Positions 1 through 34,272 are shown, numbered from the stretch's first letter. The stretch is DNA of 64,000 nt from Paracentrotus lividus (GCA_940671915.1 CALNVZ010000649.1:4448667-4512666); one strand, 5' to 3'. Notes: generated by a model from the sequence alone, not told the origin. Translations and numbers: made by a program.

Positions 1-1650
1 ATGATTATTTTGTACCACATGGAGATACCCACTTTATATTATCTTGGAAGGAGAGTTGCTACTTGAGGTTTTGTTCATTCATCAAATTCGACTGTGATTG
101 TTTGTGGTTATTATACCTACAATGCTGGTGTTTTTCAAACACTTGTAGTTGTGAAGAGACTGTTTTCTGTATATTTGGAATGTCATGTTTGTACACATAT
201 GGATACTCTAGCCGTTGGACCCCTAAAAGTGATAATGAGGCTAGCTGTGAAATATTTATTAGAGAGAATTTGCTCCAGATCAGTATAAACATTACATTAC
301 ATTGCAGACGCTTTTGGCTACTATGTTCCTAAAATATTAGTTGTTGTCTTGGCAATTCCCATGAATAATTAGTTGACAAAAATGAGAATTTTTCACATTT
401 TACAGAGTTAGAAATAGTATTAAACTGTTCATTGATAGCTATCATCTTGTATGTTTACTTTAGTCCAGTGTTTATCCTCTGGCAATACTGAGGAAATTTC
501 AACAATAGTTTTGAAGTCAGGGCAAAAATAGTATGCAAATGTCTACACACTATGTTTGAAAACATCATTACTTTATTAGGCCACACGTTTATCAACCTTT
601 CTGGAGCAGCACAGTTTCTTCCAGGCAGGCAGCCATCTGCAAAGCTGAACTCAGTTGACATTAGCGACCACAACCCCTGATAAAAGACATGTGTTCTGCT
701 CCTTCCCACAAGAACCAACATCACTAGTATCAAGATTCCTAGTAAAGCAAACTCTAGCTAGAGAGCTACCACTACCAGTATATTCCAAGCATTGGTGATT
801 CATACTGCATCACCACCGTCATCACTGGTAGCTAATTTTACAGGGACTCCCTTCTATTATTACGAGGTGCGAGACAAAGGCGGACTCTCATCACACCCTC
901 GCATGTGTCACTGGGTATATTTCACATTCTCAATGTCAATATACATGGACGGATAATAGGAATTCTTTCTCCAGTATTCAAGTTTTGGCGGGGTCTCTGT
1001 GATCCTTCATTACCAGTTCATCCAGTCTGGAGGCAGGACTTGATGCTGTGTTGGGTTCCAGTGTGGTCTCCATCAGTGTATCATCTGCAGTATTTGGCTT
1101 TAGTACTTGGCTATATTTATAGGGTTTTCAGTTCACCTTGTGCAAAGCAGAGTCTTTCAGGATGTATATCTGTGTAGTTGGTAAGTCGATAACAATGACA
1201 ATTTGTCATTATTCAACCAAATTCATATTCATGTACATGATTTTGTACGTTGTAAGTCAAGAATTCTGAAGAAAAAGCTTGACGCAGACTTACTTCTATC
1301 AAATGTAGGCCTATCAATTAAAAAAGAAAAACTTTGTTTTGTTTTCATAATTTGAGGGCCTCTAAAGGTCAAAAGAAGTTCTTCATTTTAGTTTCGCCAA
1401 GGAGCTTTAATATGAAGGAGAAATATTTTCTAACTGGGCCGGCATCCTCATTTTTGTGCTCATTTCGGGTGGTGAGAATTTTGATGTTGCCTCAGGCAAA
1501 TTATGCGTAATGAATGCAAAATTTTAAGAATCAATATTTTTCATGTATGCACAGTACATGTACCTTGCATCGTGTATGCATGGAAGTATAATAATGCAGG
1601 CTGCACAATCTTTTTTTCTCAGTTTCCTGAGTTTAATCAAGATTGAAGCT
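1..1650. other. No gene recognised; probable PKN 5' intron
   Basis: Short open frames here show no family resemblance, no flanking splice pattern and no codon bias that I can see. The first recognisable PKN exon, at 10246, begins inside the protein with two leading bases, so this stretch is most simply intronic sequence upstream of it. I looked for the HR1a and HR1b coiled-coil exons expected before HR1c and did not find them. They are probably upstream of the window. Confidence 0.4.
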
Positions 1651-1669
1651 TTAAGGATCTGTATGCCAA

Positions 1670-1690
1670 ACACACACACACACACACACA
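1670..1690. repeat. (CA)n microsatellite
   Basis: A short CACACA run is directly visible. No gene is associated with it. Confidence 0.9.
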
Positions 1691-2210
1691 TATTATATAA
1701 ATAGTGTACAATCTATCGCGCAATATACTGGATTATAAGTACGACAAATACTAAATTATCCAGAGTGCAGATTTGTTTTCTCCGAGGCCGCAGGCCGAGG
1801 TGAAGTAGATCTGCACGAGGGATCATTTAGTATTTGGAGTTCATATAGTCCAGTAATGTTGCAAGTTCACTATATATTATAGTAAATAGACCCCTACATC
1901 TTTGACCTTGCCTAATCTGGTTTTATGTTTGCCAATTCTTTGGTGCTAATTAAGCTATTGTGACGTATATTGTTGCTGCACGTATCCATTGTTATTAACA
2001 TTTGTGCGCACCATTTGACTGTTATTACGCGCTAGCGCAACAAGGCAATCAATAGAATCGATACTCTCCCCATTCATTTAACACGGGCTTTACCCTCCAA
2101 AAACCGAAAGTTATATTGTACATACATGTATATGTACAATATAACAAATTGAAGGTAGGTAACGTGGTACTGACCTAGCCAATCGCAACGCATATTTTTC
2201 TACCACTATT

Positions 2211-2212
<2 letters not shown>
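1691..2212. repeat. Palindromic foldback repeat, copy 1
   Basis: An imperfect inverted repeat spans about 1720-1862: GCAATATACTGGATTAT on the left pairs with a reverse-complement arm ending near ATAGTCCAGTAATGTTGC. It is followed at 1956-2045 by a block resembling TGACGTAAATTGTTGCTCCG. The same two-part arrangement recurs at about 20044-20400 and, in the opposite order, at about 37690-38010. This marks a dispersed non-autonomous family. Confidence 0.6.

Positions 2213-2292
<80 letters not shown>
2213..2292. repeat. (AT)n microsatellite, about 80 bp
   Basis: An uninterrupted alternating AT tract. It is self-complementary, so it can extrude as a hairpin and is prone to length variation and assembly error. 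Confidence 0.97.
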
Positions 2293-2295
<3 letters not shown>

Positions 2296-3011
2296 GGTCT
2301 ATATGTACATGTACATGTGTATGTATGGGCTTGTTGTTTAAGTTTTGTGAACCAACAAGAGAGATACAAGATGTTTTTGAACTTTACAAAGGACCCATCA
2401 TCTGTTTAAAACATGACCCGACCATGTAGGGTACATGTAAGAGCAATTTCCCCTCATTTGTAGGTCCATTCATGTCAATTAAATCTGAATGAAGACGTAG
2501 CTAGCTGTATGTGTTACCACAAATTAAGGATCTAGAGATTGCTTTCGCAGTTGGCGGCTGGGGAATGGATTTGAGAGCCCGCTGCAATTACTCTGGCGGA
2601 TTATTATTCGTGGATAGGTAATCAGGCAGATTGGGAAAGAGTGGCTGAGGAATTAGAGAATATCGGGTGAGAGGTGTGAACTTGGAGGAGTTGGATCCTT
2701 TGTAAGGCATTGCTTAAAGTGAAAAGCTTGTTCTAGTCATGAGATTGAAATGTGGAAGATACTAAAGTACTTTGGAAAAGTTAACATCAATTCATCTAAG
2801 CATTCATATTGTGTGCTGTAAGGTTTTTGAGTCACCAAAGTGATAAGAAATTAACCCAATTTTCCTGAGTGTAACATACACTGCACATAAAAAAATGCAT
2901 GTATGGGACTACAAAAACATGTTTGGCCGAAACATTATTAGTAATGAGGGCATTTAAAGATCAATCCTTTGCAGTGGACCCTTCTACAATAATTTGTTTA
3001 CCTAAATACCA

Positions 3012-3137
3012 GGGGGGTGATTCAACAGATAAAATCAATCCCAACTGGGATAAAATCAATTTTAGGATCAATAGCCATGTTATAGTTCCATAGGTTCGTA
3101 GTTGGGATTAATTTTAGCTGTTAGTGAATCACCCCCC
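3012..3137. mobile_element. Small MITE, GGGGTGATTCA ends, copy 1
   Basis: The terminal inverted repeats read GGGGGGTGATTCA on the left and TGAATCACCCCCC on the right, with further pairing inside (AAAATCAATCCCAACT against AGTTGGGATTAATTTTA). A second copy lies at about 45975-46100 and an end fragment near 38424. No coding capacity is visible. Confidence 0.75.
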
Positions 3138-3957
3138 ACTTCACTTAGAATTTTGTTACCTTTCCATCTACACTAGAATCTCTTTAGCATATATGAGACC
3201 AAAGTTAGGAAACATCGTGTTAACATTCCAGGAACTAGCTAGATCAGGAATTTTGGGCCTTTTCTCTAAATAAGGGCACTATTTTTTTCTCGATTTGGCC
3301 CTTGCAGAAGCACTTGAATATGAGTATAAAATCCACACAGTCAAATGGACTTTTAGATTTATTTCATGTGGCCCAACACAGTTTCAGCTGGCCATGGGCC
3401 CTTGAGCCACATCTAAATTTGAACCTTGGTTTAAGATATGGTAGTCGGCGATGTTGATGCGTTTCTTCGGTGTCCTGTCAATGTTCAGTCCGCAGATTTT
3501 CGGATCTTCCGGATAAGCTCAGGCAGCAAGAGACAAGCTAGATTTATCAAGCTCGCTGCAAATTGTGCTGTGAGCTATGAGGCCGGTGGCAATCGCAATC
3601 AACCCACAGAGGTTTCGCTGACCCTCAGTATTCATAGGCAGACCATTTTTTGTAAAACACCAGCAAATGATGCGTTTTCTCCATTCATCTCAAAGGACCA
3701 CTCTCTTTAAACTAAGTAACAAAAATTACTGTATACGCTGAATATTTCACAGTGGTTTTCTTTTTGTGAATTTCTCGAGTTACATTGTACTGAACGTGAA
3801 AATGTTATTTTCTAATGTGGTATAAAGTGAATGCATATACAATATATTTGCGAAAATATTCTCTTACTAATTCCCCGTCTTGAAACAAAATTGCCAAAAT
3901 ATATGGACGCGAAACATATGGCCTATACAGAATTTTGCATTGCAAATGACAACTCTA

Positions 3958-6611
3958 CAGGGTGTATCAATAAAAACGGGACAGTTTTGAAAAGTCTGTC
4001 AAAATTTCGTTTCAAATTATGATCTCTATATTTTGATGTTAATAGATGCTCTGAAGTCTTATCTTTCAAATGGCATTAAAAAAATAAGTTTCGTTCATGC
4101 TTGAGCGCACACAGAACGTTTTTGTCGGGGGCTCAAAAAAAGGCTTGCGCACAAAGTGTAAGAAAATGAGAAAGACGATCATCAGACTTTTTGCTTATCA
4201 GCGGACTTACTCTTAACCTTTTCATTATCTTTGCGAATTATGCTTTCAAAATTCATTTACAAAGTTTTTTATTTACTTGAATTGTTTTTTGTTTTGTTTT
4301 TGTTTTTGTTTTTTTTTCACATGTTAACATTTTCTTTAGCATGATATTCTTCAAACTAAAAAAAAAAAAAAAAAATGTTGTCAACTGAAGAAAGGGGAAC
4401 TGGTTGGTTGGATAATTATGTGATTGATTGATTGATTGCTTTGTTATTTCGTTTGTTTGATTGATTGATTGTTTGATTGACTGATTTATTAATTAATTGA
4501 TCGATTGATTAAATGAAGGATTGAGAGATTGACCATTTTGAATGATTGATCGTTTGATTAATTGATTGATGTTTTGAATGATTGATCGATTACTTTTTGA
4601 TTAATTGTTCAAATGACTGATTAAATCGATGAAACAATAATAAGAAATCGACTAAAAAAAAACTAACATAACTATTGATCAGTGTAAAGTAACAATCAAT
4701 CCGAATGGTTCAGAATAAATAATACCCTTTGAATTTAACGACTTTTTTTGTCCCCGCCGAACGAGTTCGAGCAGGGGACTATGAAACGGGCTCCGTACGT
4801 GTGTATGTGTGTGTGTATGTATGTGTGTGTGTCCGTCCGTCCGTCCGTCCGTCCGTGCGTCCGTATGTGACCAAAATCTTCAATTTGCTACTCCTTCGCC
4901 ATTTTTCATCCGATTTCGATTCCGTTTGCTTTATATGATAGCACTAGGTGATGGCTACCAAACTTCTTCACAGAATTTTGACCTTTGACCTTTGACCCTG
5001 ATTTTTGACCTATATTGTTTATTGGCTACAAAATGCTACTCCTTCGCCATTTTTCATCCGATTTCGATTCTGTTTGCTTTATATGATAGCACTAGGTGAG
5101 GGCTACAAAACTTCTTCACGGAATTTTGACTTTTGACCCCTTTGACCTTTGACCTTCATTTTTGACCTATATTGTTAATTGGCTACAAAAGCTACTCCTT
5201 CGCCATTTTCATCCGATTTCGAATCCGTTTGCTTTATATGATAGCACTAGCATGAGGGCTACAAAACATCTTCACGGAATTTTGACTTTTGACCCTTTGA
5301 CCTTTGACCTCATTTTGACCTATATGCTAATTGGCTACAAAATGCTACTCCTTCGCCATTTTTCATCCGATTTCGAATCTGTTTGCTTTATATGATAGCA
5401 CTAGGTGAGGGCTACAAAACTTCTTCACGAATTTTGACTTTTGACCCCTTGACCTTTGACCTTGATTATACTTAAATTGTACATTGGCTACAAAATGCTA
5501 CTCCTTCACCATTTTTCTCCGATTTCGATTCCGTTTGCTTTATGTGATAGCACTAGGTGATGGCACAAAATTTCTTCACCGAATTTTGACCTTTGAACTT
5601 GACCTTTATTTTTTACTATATTGTTAATTGGCTACAAAATGCTACTCCTTCGCCATTTTTCATCCGATTTCGATTCCGTTTGCTTTAGTGATAGCACTAG
5701 GGAGGACTACAAAACTTCGTCACGGAATTTGACTTTGACCCCTTTGACCTTTGACCTCATTTTTGACCTATATTGTTAATTGGCTACAAAATGCTACTCC
5801 GCCATTTTTCATCCGATTTCGATTCCGTTTGCTTTATGTGATAGCACTAGGTGAGGACTACAAAACTTCTTCACACAATTTTGACTTTTGACCCCTTGAC
5901 CTTTGACCTTGACTTTGACCTATATTGTACATTGGCTACAAAATGCTACTTCTTCGCCATTTTTTACCCGATTTCGATTCTGTTTGCCTTATGGATAGCA
6001 CTGATCGTGATATAATGGGAATTTTACATTATCGGCGGGGACATATATTACGCATCGCGTAATTTACTAATCCACTTGTTTTGTTTGTTTTTTGTTTTTT
6101 TGTTTTTTAACCTCCGACAAATACTGTTCACTCAAGCATGAATGAAAAAACTAAACAAAGCAATCAATCTATCAATCAATCAATCAATAAAACAACCAAC
6201 CAAGTCCCCTTTCTTGGGTTGACAAAAAAAAAAAGTTTGAATGAATATTTAATTTAAAAAGATAACATATTAAAATGAAAATAAAAAAATAAGAATTAAA
6301 GTAGCTTTGTAAATGAATTTTATATCATAATTCGAAAAAATGGCACAAATAAAGAAAAGTTTTAGAGGAAGACTGCTGATTAGCAAGAAGTCACATTTGT
6401 CATTTTTTCCATTTTGTGCGCAAGCCGTTTTTTGGGTCCCCGACAAAAATGTTCTGTGTGTGCTCAAGCATGAACAAAACTTTTATTTTTAAATTGCATT
6501 TGAAAGATAAGACTTCAGAGCATCTATTGACATGAAAATATAGACATCACAAATTGAAACAAAATTTTGACAGACTTTTCAAAACTGTCCTGTTTTTATT
6601 GATACGCACTG
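3958..6611. mobile_element. Foldback transposon with about 490-bp inverted arms
   Basis: The left arm (about 3958-4445) and right arm (about 6155-6611) are diverged reverse complements over hundreds of bases. They share the outer end GTATCAATAAAAAC(A/G)GGACAG, an internal CATGCTTGAGC, and an inner GATTGATTGATTG tract followed by CAAAG. Between them is a separate satellite-bearing element (4749-6043). The arrangement, long inverted arms around a tandem array, matches foldback-type non-autonomous elements. I see no transposase. Confidence 0.8.
4749..6043. mobile_element. Nested element with TGTCCCCGCCGA termini and satellite
   Basis: Exact 12-bp inverted termini, TGTCCCCGCCGA at 4749 and TCGGCGGGGACA at 6032, bound this insert. 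After a GT-rich and (GTCC)n segment (about 4800-4862) come eight tandem units of about 146-157 bp. Each contains CTACTCCTTCGCCATTTTTC, a GATAGCACTAGG block, and in most units TTTGACCTTTGACC. Units start near 4888, 5036, 5192, 5345, 5499, 5642, 5793 and 5945. Confidence 0.8.
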
Positions 6612-7837
6612 TATAAATGTCTAATAATTTTTGCAATGTTAAAAATTATGATTTATTTTTAATAATCTTCATAAATGCTGTAACATGATAAGCCCCTTTT
6701 CATGATTGAATCTTCTTGAAAGTTTCTTGCGGCATATCCTTAAGGGACATTATTAAAAAATTGTAGTGTGGATGCACAATGGTATTAAGATAGACACCAA
6801 ACCATATTCCAAATACGTAGGTTTCATTTTTTGATGAGGTCAGTTTTGCACTGGGATTGTTCACTCCCTTCAAATTATTGAACCTGATTGTAGATAGATG
6901 GATATGGTATTATATTCCTTGTCAAAATATTGTCATAACCTTGTACATCTTCAATTTAGCCCTTCCTATAGGCTATCATCATTATGCATTCAAGCATATA
7001 AACTAGTCTTGTGATGCAGACTCATCTAATTTTGCATGAGAAATAACAGTCTATTATTGTTATACGTTTAAGTATATTTAACCTAGTCTTGTGATGCAGA
7101 CGCATGTTTATTAAATTTTAGATTTTAGGAAAATTAATCTGGACTTGGGCTGAGCCTATAGGCCTATATAGAAGAAATATAAATTGTAATTAGAACAATG
7201 ATCACGTTAAAAACAATATCACTGACTTTAATAATGTACAAACTGTAGAATAACATTAGACACTGTATGTAAAAGATGGCACAAGGGGCATCTCTATGCT
7301 TTCTATAAACTATACGTCAAAGAGTAAAAACAAAAAACAAGAAAAAAAAAAGCTTTTCCGAATTCTTAGTGGTTGATATTCAATCGTTTCTTTTGATTTT
7401 GTTCATTTCAAAATGAAACAATCCTACTGTTAATACAAACTGCACAAATTCAAATTAAATCATGTGACTGTGACGTTCATGAAGGGTACCATGTGCTATT
7501 TGTTTTTGTTACTGCATGGGCCTACATTGAACATGTAATAGTAATTTGAAATTTGCAATATACACATGTACATGTAAGTAGGTTAAAATATAAGGGAAAA
7601 TAATTGGTGTCGATTTCCACAGCCAAAATGATAATACATACAGTTTACAAGCCCAATAACCAACTTACATGAGTCATCAGAACCATTATCATATGGGATG
7701 AAAAGAAATTACAATTAGGGATTAATGCGAATTGTCTACTTTAAATAGCTAATATCGGGTCAACATTAATAATAGTTGGTGTTTAAATTGTCCTTAGCCC
7801 CTTACATTTTTTTTGTCACGACTCACTCTGCTCCATA
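6612..7837. other. No gene recognised
   Basis: AT-rich sequence with low-complexity A and T runs. I see no exon, repeat family or RNA gene that I can support here. Confidence 0.4.
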
Positions 7838-8233
7838 TACCACGTTTACATTGAGACTCGGCTCTCGTGTCGAATCCTCAGGAAGGGTTCGACACTGCAA
7901 AGAGTGAACCTGTGATCGTGTTTATTCACAACAAAAAAAGGCGAGTTTAACACGGCTCCCAGATCATGACCGGAAGTAAGGGACGTCATTAATGTGTGTT
8001 GCGCTATATAGCCAAATTCCATATCTGACTTCAAGGTCATCGACTTCGACACGGCTTTCTGTTTACACACATAAAAATTGCCGTGTTGAACCCGCCTCCC
8101 GGATCGAAACCTATGATTTTGGTGGAGCAAAAAAGGCGTGTCGAACCCGGGTCGCGGATCACACTGATCGCGTTTACATGGCATAAAATTGCCGTGTCGA
8201 ACCCGCGACCCGAGTCACAGTGTAAACGAGGTA
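7838..8233. mobile_element. MITE with TACC(A)CGTTTACA inverted termini
   Basis: The left end, TACCACGTTTACATTGAGAC, is matched in reverse complement by the right end, ending TGTAAACGAGGTA. Internally the motif GCCGTGTCGAACCCG or close variants recurs in both orientations (about 8080, 8130 and 8190). The open frames across it are by-products of these repeats. Confidence 0.7.
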
Positions 8234-8895
8234 TTAGTCAAAGATGAAAAAATCTGTAAATCTCATGCTTGACCAGTTGGCTCCACTCTAATTTCTGTAG
8301 ATCAAATTAGATCAAGGCGTGAGCATGGTCAAATTAGTTATGGCGTGTCTGTGTATTATCATAAATGCTACTGTCCCAAGCTATTATTGACAAGACTCTG
8401 TCACCGGTAATACATCACAGTGTATAGGATACAAAATGATCAGAGGGTGAGTCAATCATTACACATTATTCATGAGATTAGGGGATAAAACTCAACAAAA
8501 TTAGTTCCCAGTAAGAGGTGTTTTAGTGGATAAGCTCAAGGTTCATAAGGATTTGCTTTTTTTTTCTTCTTTCTTTTTTTTTGTTCAAATGTAATGTAGG
8601 TGGCAAACAGAATTCATGAATTATAGTATAGTTGATGGAGGAATTTTGCTGACATTTTTGTTCTTGTTGGGAAAATTTCCACTTCAGTGTGTATTCATAG
8701 TAATGGAAACATCACAAAAAAATTGTGAAATGAAGCCCTCACAAATGTCCAAATTTACATGTACAATGTAACCCCAAATTGTGAAAATATCTTCTCTTTC
8801 TTTTTAATCCGTCCACATGTAGGGCCTATCTCATCCTCTTTAAGTGTAAATATCCACCATTGTTTGAGAAATGTTTGACATTCAAACTATCCTTC

Positions 8896-9082
8896 AGGGT
8901 GATATCTCACTTCGCGGAAACAAAATTGAGACAGATTAGCCAGCATGCCATTGTACTAGATCTGTCTCCTGTAGCACACAAAAATCTGTCGTGGAGACAG
9001 AGGAGACAGATGTACATTGTAGTGCAATGCCATGCTGGCAAATCTGTCTCAATTTTGTTTCCGCGAAGTGAGATAGCACCCT
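8896..9082. mobile_element. Palindromic MITE, about 190 bp
   Basis: Arms of roughly 60 bases pair almost perfectly: AGGGTGATATCTCACTTCGC on the left against GCGAAGTGAGATAGCACCCT on the right, and the arms also share AAATTGAGACAGATT. The spacer includes a second short inverted pair around GAGACAGA. No coding capacity. Confidence 0.8.
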
Positions 9083-10135
9083 TACTAAGCTTCAAACTGG
9101 GAGACTACTAATAGTTTGAATTCATGAATTGCTTTTTGAAGATCTGTATTAGGTATTATTATTACTCGACTAAATATTTTTACTCAAAACTCATTATAAT
9201 TATTATTTTTTTTTTTTTTTCATTTACAGTTTTAAATATTCTGTGTAATTTTCGTCTGATTCTTTGAAAAGATATCCAGTAAAAACTTGCTATCAAGGTC
9301 CTTCGGACTGTGGAAATTACTTTGTTATATCACTGATCAGAAATCTTTTTATATCAAACTAAAAAATCAAAACAAAAGATAACAAAGAGCTGGGACTTGC
9401 AAAATTACCTTTCATATCATATCTTTTAATAAAAAGTATACAATAATTGATCATCACATGAACTCAATACCACCTTTAAAATACTTTGACATTTCATGCA
9501 TAGGTCTCTAGCCAGGCTTCACACTGTGATACTACAGTTCATGTGTTGTTTTTGAAGATTGGGGTGGGGTGTTATATTATAATCCGTGCTGAGCGGACCA
9601 GCTTGTATTCAGTAATATGAATATGAGCAAATGAGGTGTAGGAATAATGAAGCAGCATTTTGGACGCTGTGGGAGTTTGTCTGTGGAATTAAAATCTTTG
9701 AGGCACAGTTTTCTGATCTATAATTTCTTTATTTTTTTAAGGAAGTCTGTGGTTACTCCTTGATGATAAAACAGATATAGAAAACATTTTAAATATACAT
9801 ATTCATAGTTGCTTGTGACTTTAAATAAAACACAAAATGTGATTTTATTACTTTACCGATGCAGTTCTGGCTGCCTTTTCCAATGAGACTTTTAAAGTCA
9901 TAATTTAGACTAGGGTTTTGTATCCTACCAAGTACCCGTTTTTACATCAGTTTCGGGAATAGCAATGTAAAAAGATGCTTTGCTGAATCCAACTACATGT
10001 GTTTTAGCTGCCAGGAGACAAAAACGGTGAAATAAAGTATATATCAATTAAAATGTCTACTCTTAATTAGAACTGGTTTAAGACAATATGGTACAGAAAT
10101 TTAGTCAAACAATGTAAAATGAAGCAATGACTGGG

Positions 10136-10205
10136 GTAAGTGCTTTGGTCTTAACAGGTAAAGCGCTTTATAAGAAACTGATGTTATTATTATTGTTATT
10201 AAAAC
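10136..10205. mobile_element. SINE-like 3' tail
   Basis: The sequence TAAAGCGCTTTATAAGAAA followed by a TTATTATTATTG-type tail resembles tails near 14690, 33010 and 52590. This suggests copies of one SINE or LINE/SINE 3' end. Only the tail is visible here. Confidence 0.45.
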
Positions 10206-10245
10206 AAAAATATACTTTTTTCTCTTTTTTTTTTTTTTTAAATAG

Positions 10246-31411
<21,166 letters not shown>

Positions 31412-31419
31412 TGGTCTTT

Positions 31420-31720
31420 GGTGACGCCAAAGTGACTGTATGGGTCTACAAGGATCGTATGTTTATATTAGAGTCTCTAATCTTTGATGATGCAAAAGTG
31501 AATGTATGGGTCTACAAGGATGGTATGTTGATAATAGAGTCTCTACTCCGGGATGACGCCAAAGCGAATGTATGGGACTGCAAAGATGGAATGTTCCTTT
31601 GTGTGACCACCAGGAAGACAGTAAAGAATGCTTTTGCACCTGTGTTATGAGATTACAGTCACTCCTCTATGAAGACACCAAAGTGGCCCAGTGGGACTGT
31701 GTGAGAAAGAACCTTCAGTA
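31420..31720 (+). repeat. 66-bp tandem repeats in PKN 3' UTR
   Basis: Three adjacent units of about 66 bp (31420, 31486, 31552) share GA(T/C)GCCAAAGTGAATGTATGG, GTCTACAAGGATGGTATGTT and TAGAGTCTCTA. A weaker unit follows near 31660, and GACACCAAAGTGACTGCATGG recurs at 31924. A frame overlapping the PKN stop (31402-31650) reads a 22-residue repeat (DDAKVNVWVYKDGM...). It starts inside PKN codons in another frame, so I do not call it a gene. Confidence 0.75.
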
Positions 31721-32694
31721 GATTCTTATGAGGTAATCCTCACATGAATTTCAACAGGATGAGTGAGGTTTCAACGGTCCAACAATGAGGACAAAGCGAT
31801 CAGTTTCATTGTAGCATATGTGATGGCCCACACACGTGTTTCAGAACCTTTATATCAGAAAAATTATATGTTGATACATGTATAGGTAGATAATGGGTAA
31901 CCCATTGCATGGACTTAAAGTGGAGACACCAAAGTGACTGCATGGGACTAAGCGTGCGACCGAAAACCCTTTATCAGAGGACTTCCAAGGAAATTATCAG
32001 GAAATGTTGAAGTAGAAATCAATAGCAGGCTGGTATATCCTATAGTAAAGATGTGTGCGATGAGGTACTAGTTTGTAGGCACATCCGTCTCATTATTAAA
32101 GCAGAGTCTGAATACACGAGACTACAATAGAGTATGTACGGTGGCTGCTCTATTTTTGAAACTGACAGTAGGAATGATGACTAATTTATTTAGGTGTCAA
32201 ATCGGAGTCTGTGCTTGTAGACTAGCTAACACAGTAAGTAATTTACTTGTGATTTATGATCTGAGATAATACTTGTCTGTTATTAGAAAGAGAATAATTG
32301 ATGTAGGATAAACACGGTACATTTCTTTGTTTCTTAATTCTCAAATCTCTATCGCACTTTAGACGTGATTCACTATGTATTAGCGAGATAATATCCGTGT
32401 GCGTATCGACAATTCTCGTCCATACACCTATCCAGGCTGTCTATCTAGTGGTGCTACGGTGTATCAATACGGTGCTTGGACTATGATATATGAATAGGAA
32501 AGAAGATATATATATATTCGAATGTGTTTACGAAAGGATATATATATTTTGTGGGGATACATTTGTTGATAAGATGTTGGATTTGGTTATTTGTCAGCAT
32601 AAGCTTCCATATATTGATAGGCATACCCTTCGTACCATTACACCTTGCCATGCTTATCCAAAGCACTGCTCGGGAATTTCAAAAGTGTCTTTTT

Positions 32695-33055
32695 TAATAG
32701 GCTAGTGGTCCTGACACTTGACCGGGGTTGCAAAGGTCGTGAGTTTAATCCCCAACACAGCATTTTGTTCCTGAGCAAGCTATTTTTTTAACATGCTTCT
32801 CCCCACTCGGGTGTAAATTGGTACCTGGTAGGATGCAAATGTCATTATGGTTTGATCAGCTCTATGCGCACCTTATTTATGGTGCCTAGCTGGAATGCTC
32901 CTCAGGGAGAGGAGAATGTGCATACATTGTTTGCGGGGAAGCCAGAATCTGTCCGGGGTAATGATATTTATCTGTTAAGTGCTTAGAGCTGTAGTCTAAC
33001 TATGTATTAAGCGCTATATACATAGTAAATCTAGAATATGTTATTATTGTAAGGG
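32695..33055 (+). mobile_element. tRNA-derived SINE
   Basis: A tRNA-like head has A-box-like TAGTGGTCCTGACACTTG and B-box-like GTCGTGAGTTTAATCCCC. It is followed by a body with GGGTAATGATATTTATCTG and a tail TAAGCGCTATATACATAGT ending in TTATTATTG. This order is typical of SINEs. It lies in the tail-to-tail region. Confidence 0.7.
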
Positions 33056-34110
33056 TCTAAATGAATCAAATATTCGTCCTCAAATTCTTTTTGTTTTTCG
33101 AGGCTGCAAATTTTTAGCAAGGGTATATTTCCGAGAAAGAAAAAAAAAGCCATATTTTTTCTCAAAAGCTACCGACACATTGGCAAGAGCCACCAAAAGG
33201 CAGCTAGTTTTGAAGAAAATGTGGAACTAGATATTTGGTTTATTTGATATTGTTAATAGGTAATACTTGTTTTGTGTCCATCCACACTTTTCAGTACTTT
33301 GTCGCTTAATGTATTAAGGATCGGTAGGTCTTTGTCTGTCAAGAACAGCAAAAATATTGTATTCATGTCACTTTGCTTCTTGTTTTGTTCTTTATACTTT
33401 CTCTCAAGGATATAAGTTCCAACTCTCGTCTCTCAGGAAAAAAAGAAAGAAAGAAAAAGAAATGCGAGTCGTGTAGGAAAGTTGTTCTCTTTTGTCTCCA
33501 GAATTGGCCTACATTGTACATGTTTTTTCAGGTATGAAATAGAATGATCCGTAATCTTTTACTACAAAGATCAGTCATGATGATGAGGAAATATACTGTA
33601 GCACTTTTAAAGTAAATCGTGTTTTCAATTAGAAGAGGCCAGCACATTAAAAATGGGGGAAATTATTTCGATATGCAAATAAATGCACCATCTCGGGCGC
33701 GTTCCTTTATGTGTGTGCTGAGTCTATTTGCTCATTACATGTGCCTTTAATTCAAAATTGATTCATTATTACGGTAAATCGGAGGGTTTTGATATTGCAT
33801 TATAAACTGTTATTCTTGCAGCGACCGTACTACTAGGCTATTTCTGATCCACAGGAAAAAAAACATCTAGACATCTTTTCTGTAGGTTTCCTCTGTTTCC
33901 TGAATTTGAAAATAAAATGTGAGGGATTTTCCATGACGATCATGCTTTCCTAGTTTTTACACTCTTAAGATTCCGAAGCTATAAATTCAAAGATTAACCC
34001 TTTGGGGACTGAGCCCGAATATATTCGGGTTGAGGTCTATGGGAAATGTGTGTTATAACCAAATCAGCTCGTCTCCAACAGGTTAAAAGGATCATCGACC
34101 TTGGTGGTGT
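33056..34110. other. Intergenic or distal 3' UTR of PKN
   Basis: No gene. AATAAA hexamers occur at 33911 and 34193 and could end PKN transcripts, but nothing in the sequence chooses between them. Confidence 0.35.
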
Positions 34111-34117
34111 TTCACCA

Positions 34118-34272
34118 AGTAGTTCATAAAGTTTTGAATGACTTTACAAATGACTGGAACATGTTCTTGGGTGCTATACTGATCACATTCTTAATAAAGC
34201 ACAAGAACTGATCACCAGTCATTCATTGAGTTGTTCGTAACTTACAAACAACTTGCCGAAACACCGACCTGG
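34118..34272. mobile_element. MITE, GTGTTTC(A)C ends, copy 1
   Basis: GGTGTTTCACCAAGTAGTTC on the left and CAACTTGCCGAAACACC on the right are inverted. The internal CTGGAACATGTTCTTGGGTG and GTGCTATACTGATCA match the copy at 58955-59072. Confidence 0.65.

Noticed and set aside
2175-2369. Open frame with a long Tyr-Ile repeat
   Set aside because: It is the translation of the (AT)n microsatellite.
7846-8186. Overlapping frames of up to 112 residues on both strands
   Set aside because: They lie wholly within a MITE (7838-8233), and the arginine/cysteine-rich reading comes from its repeated GTGTCGAACCCG words.
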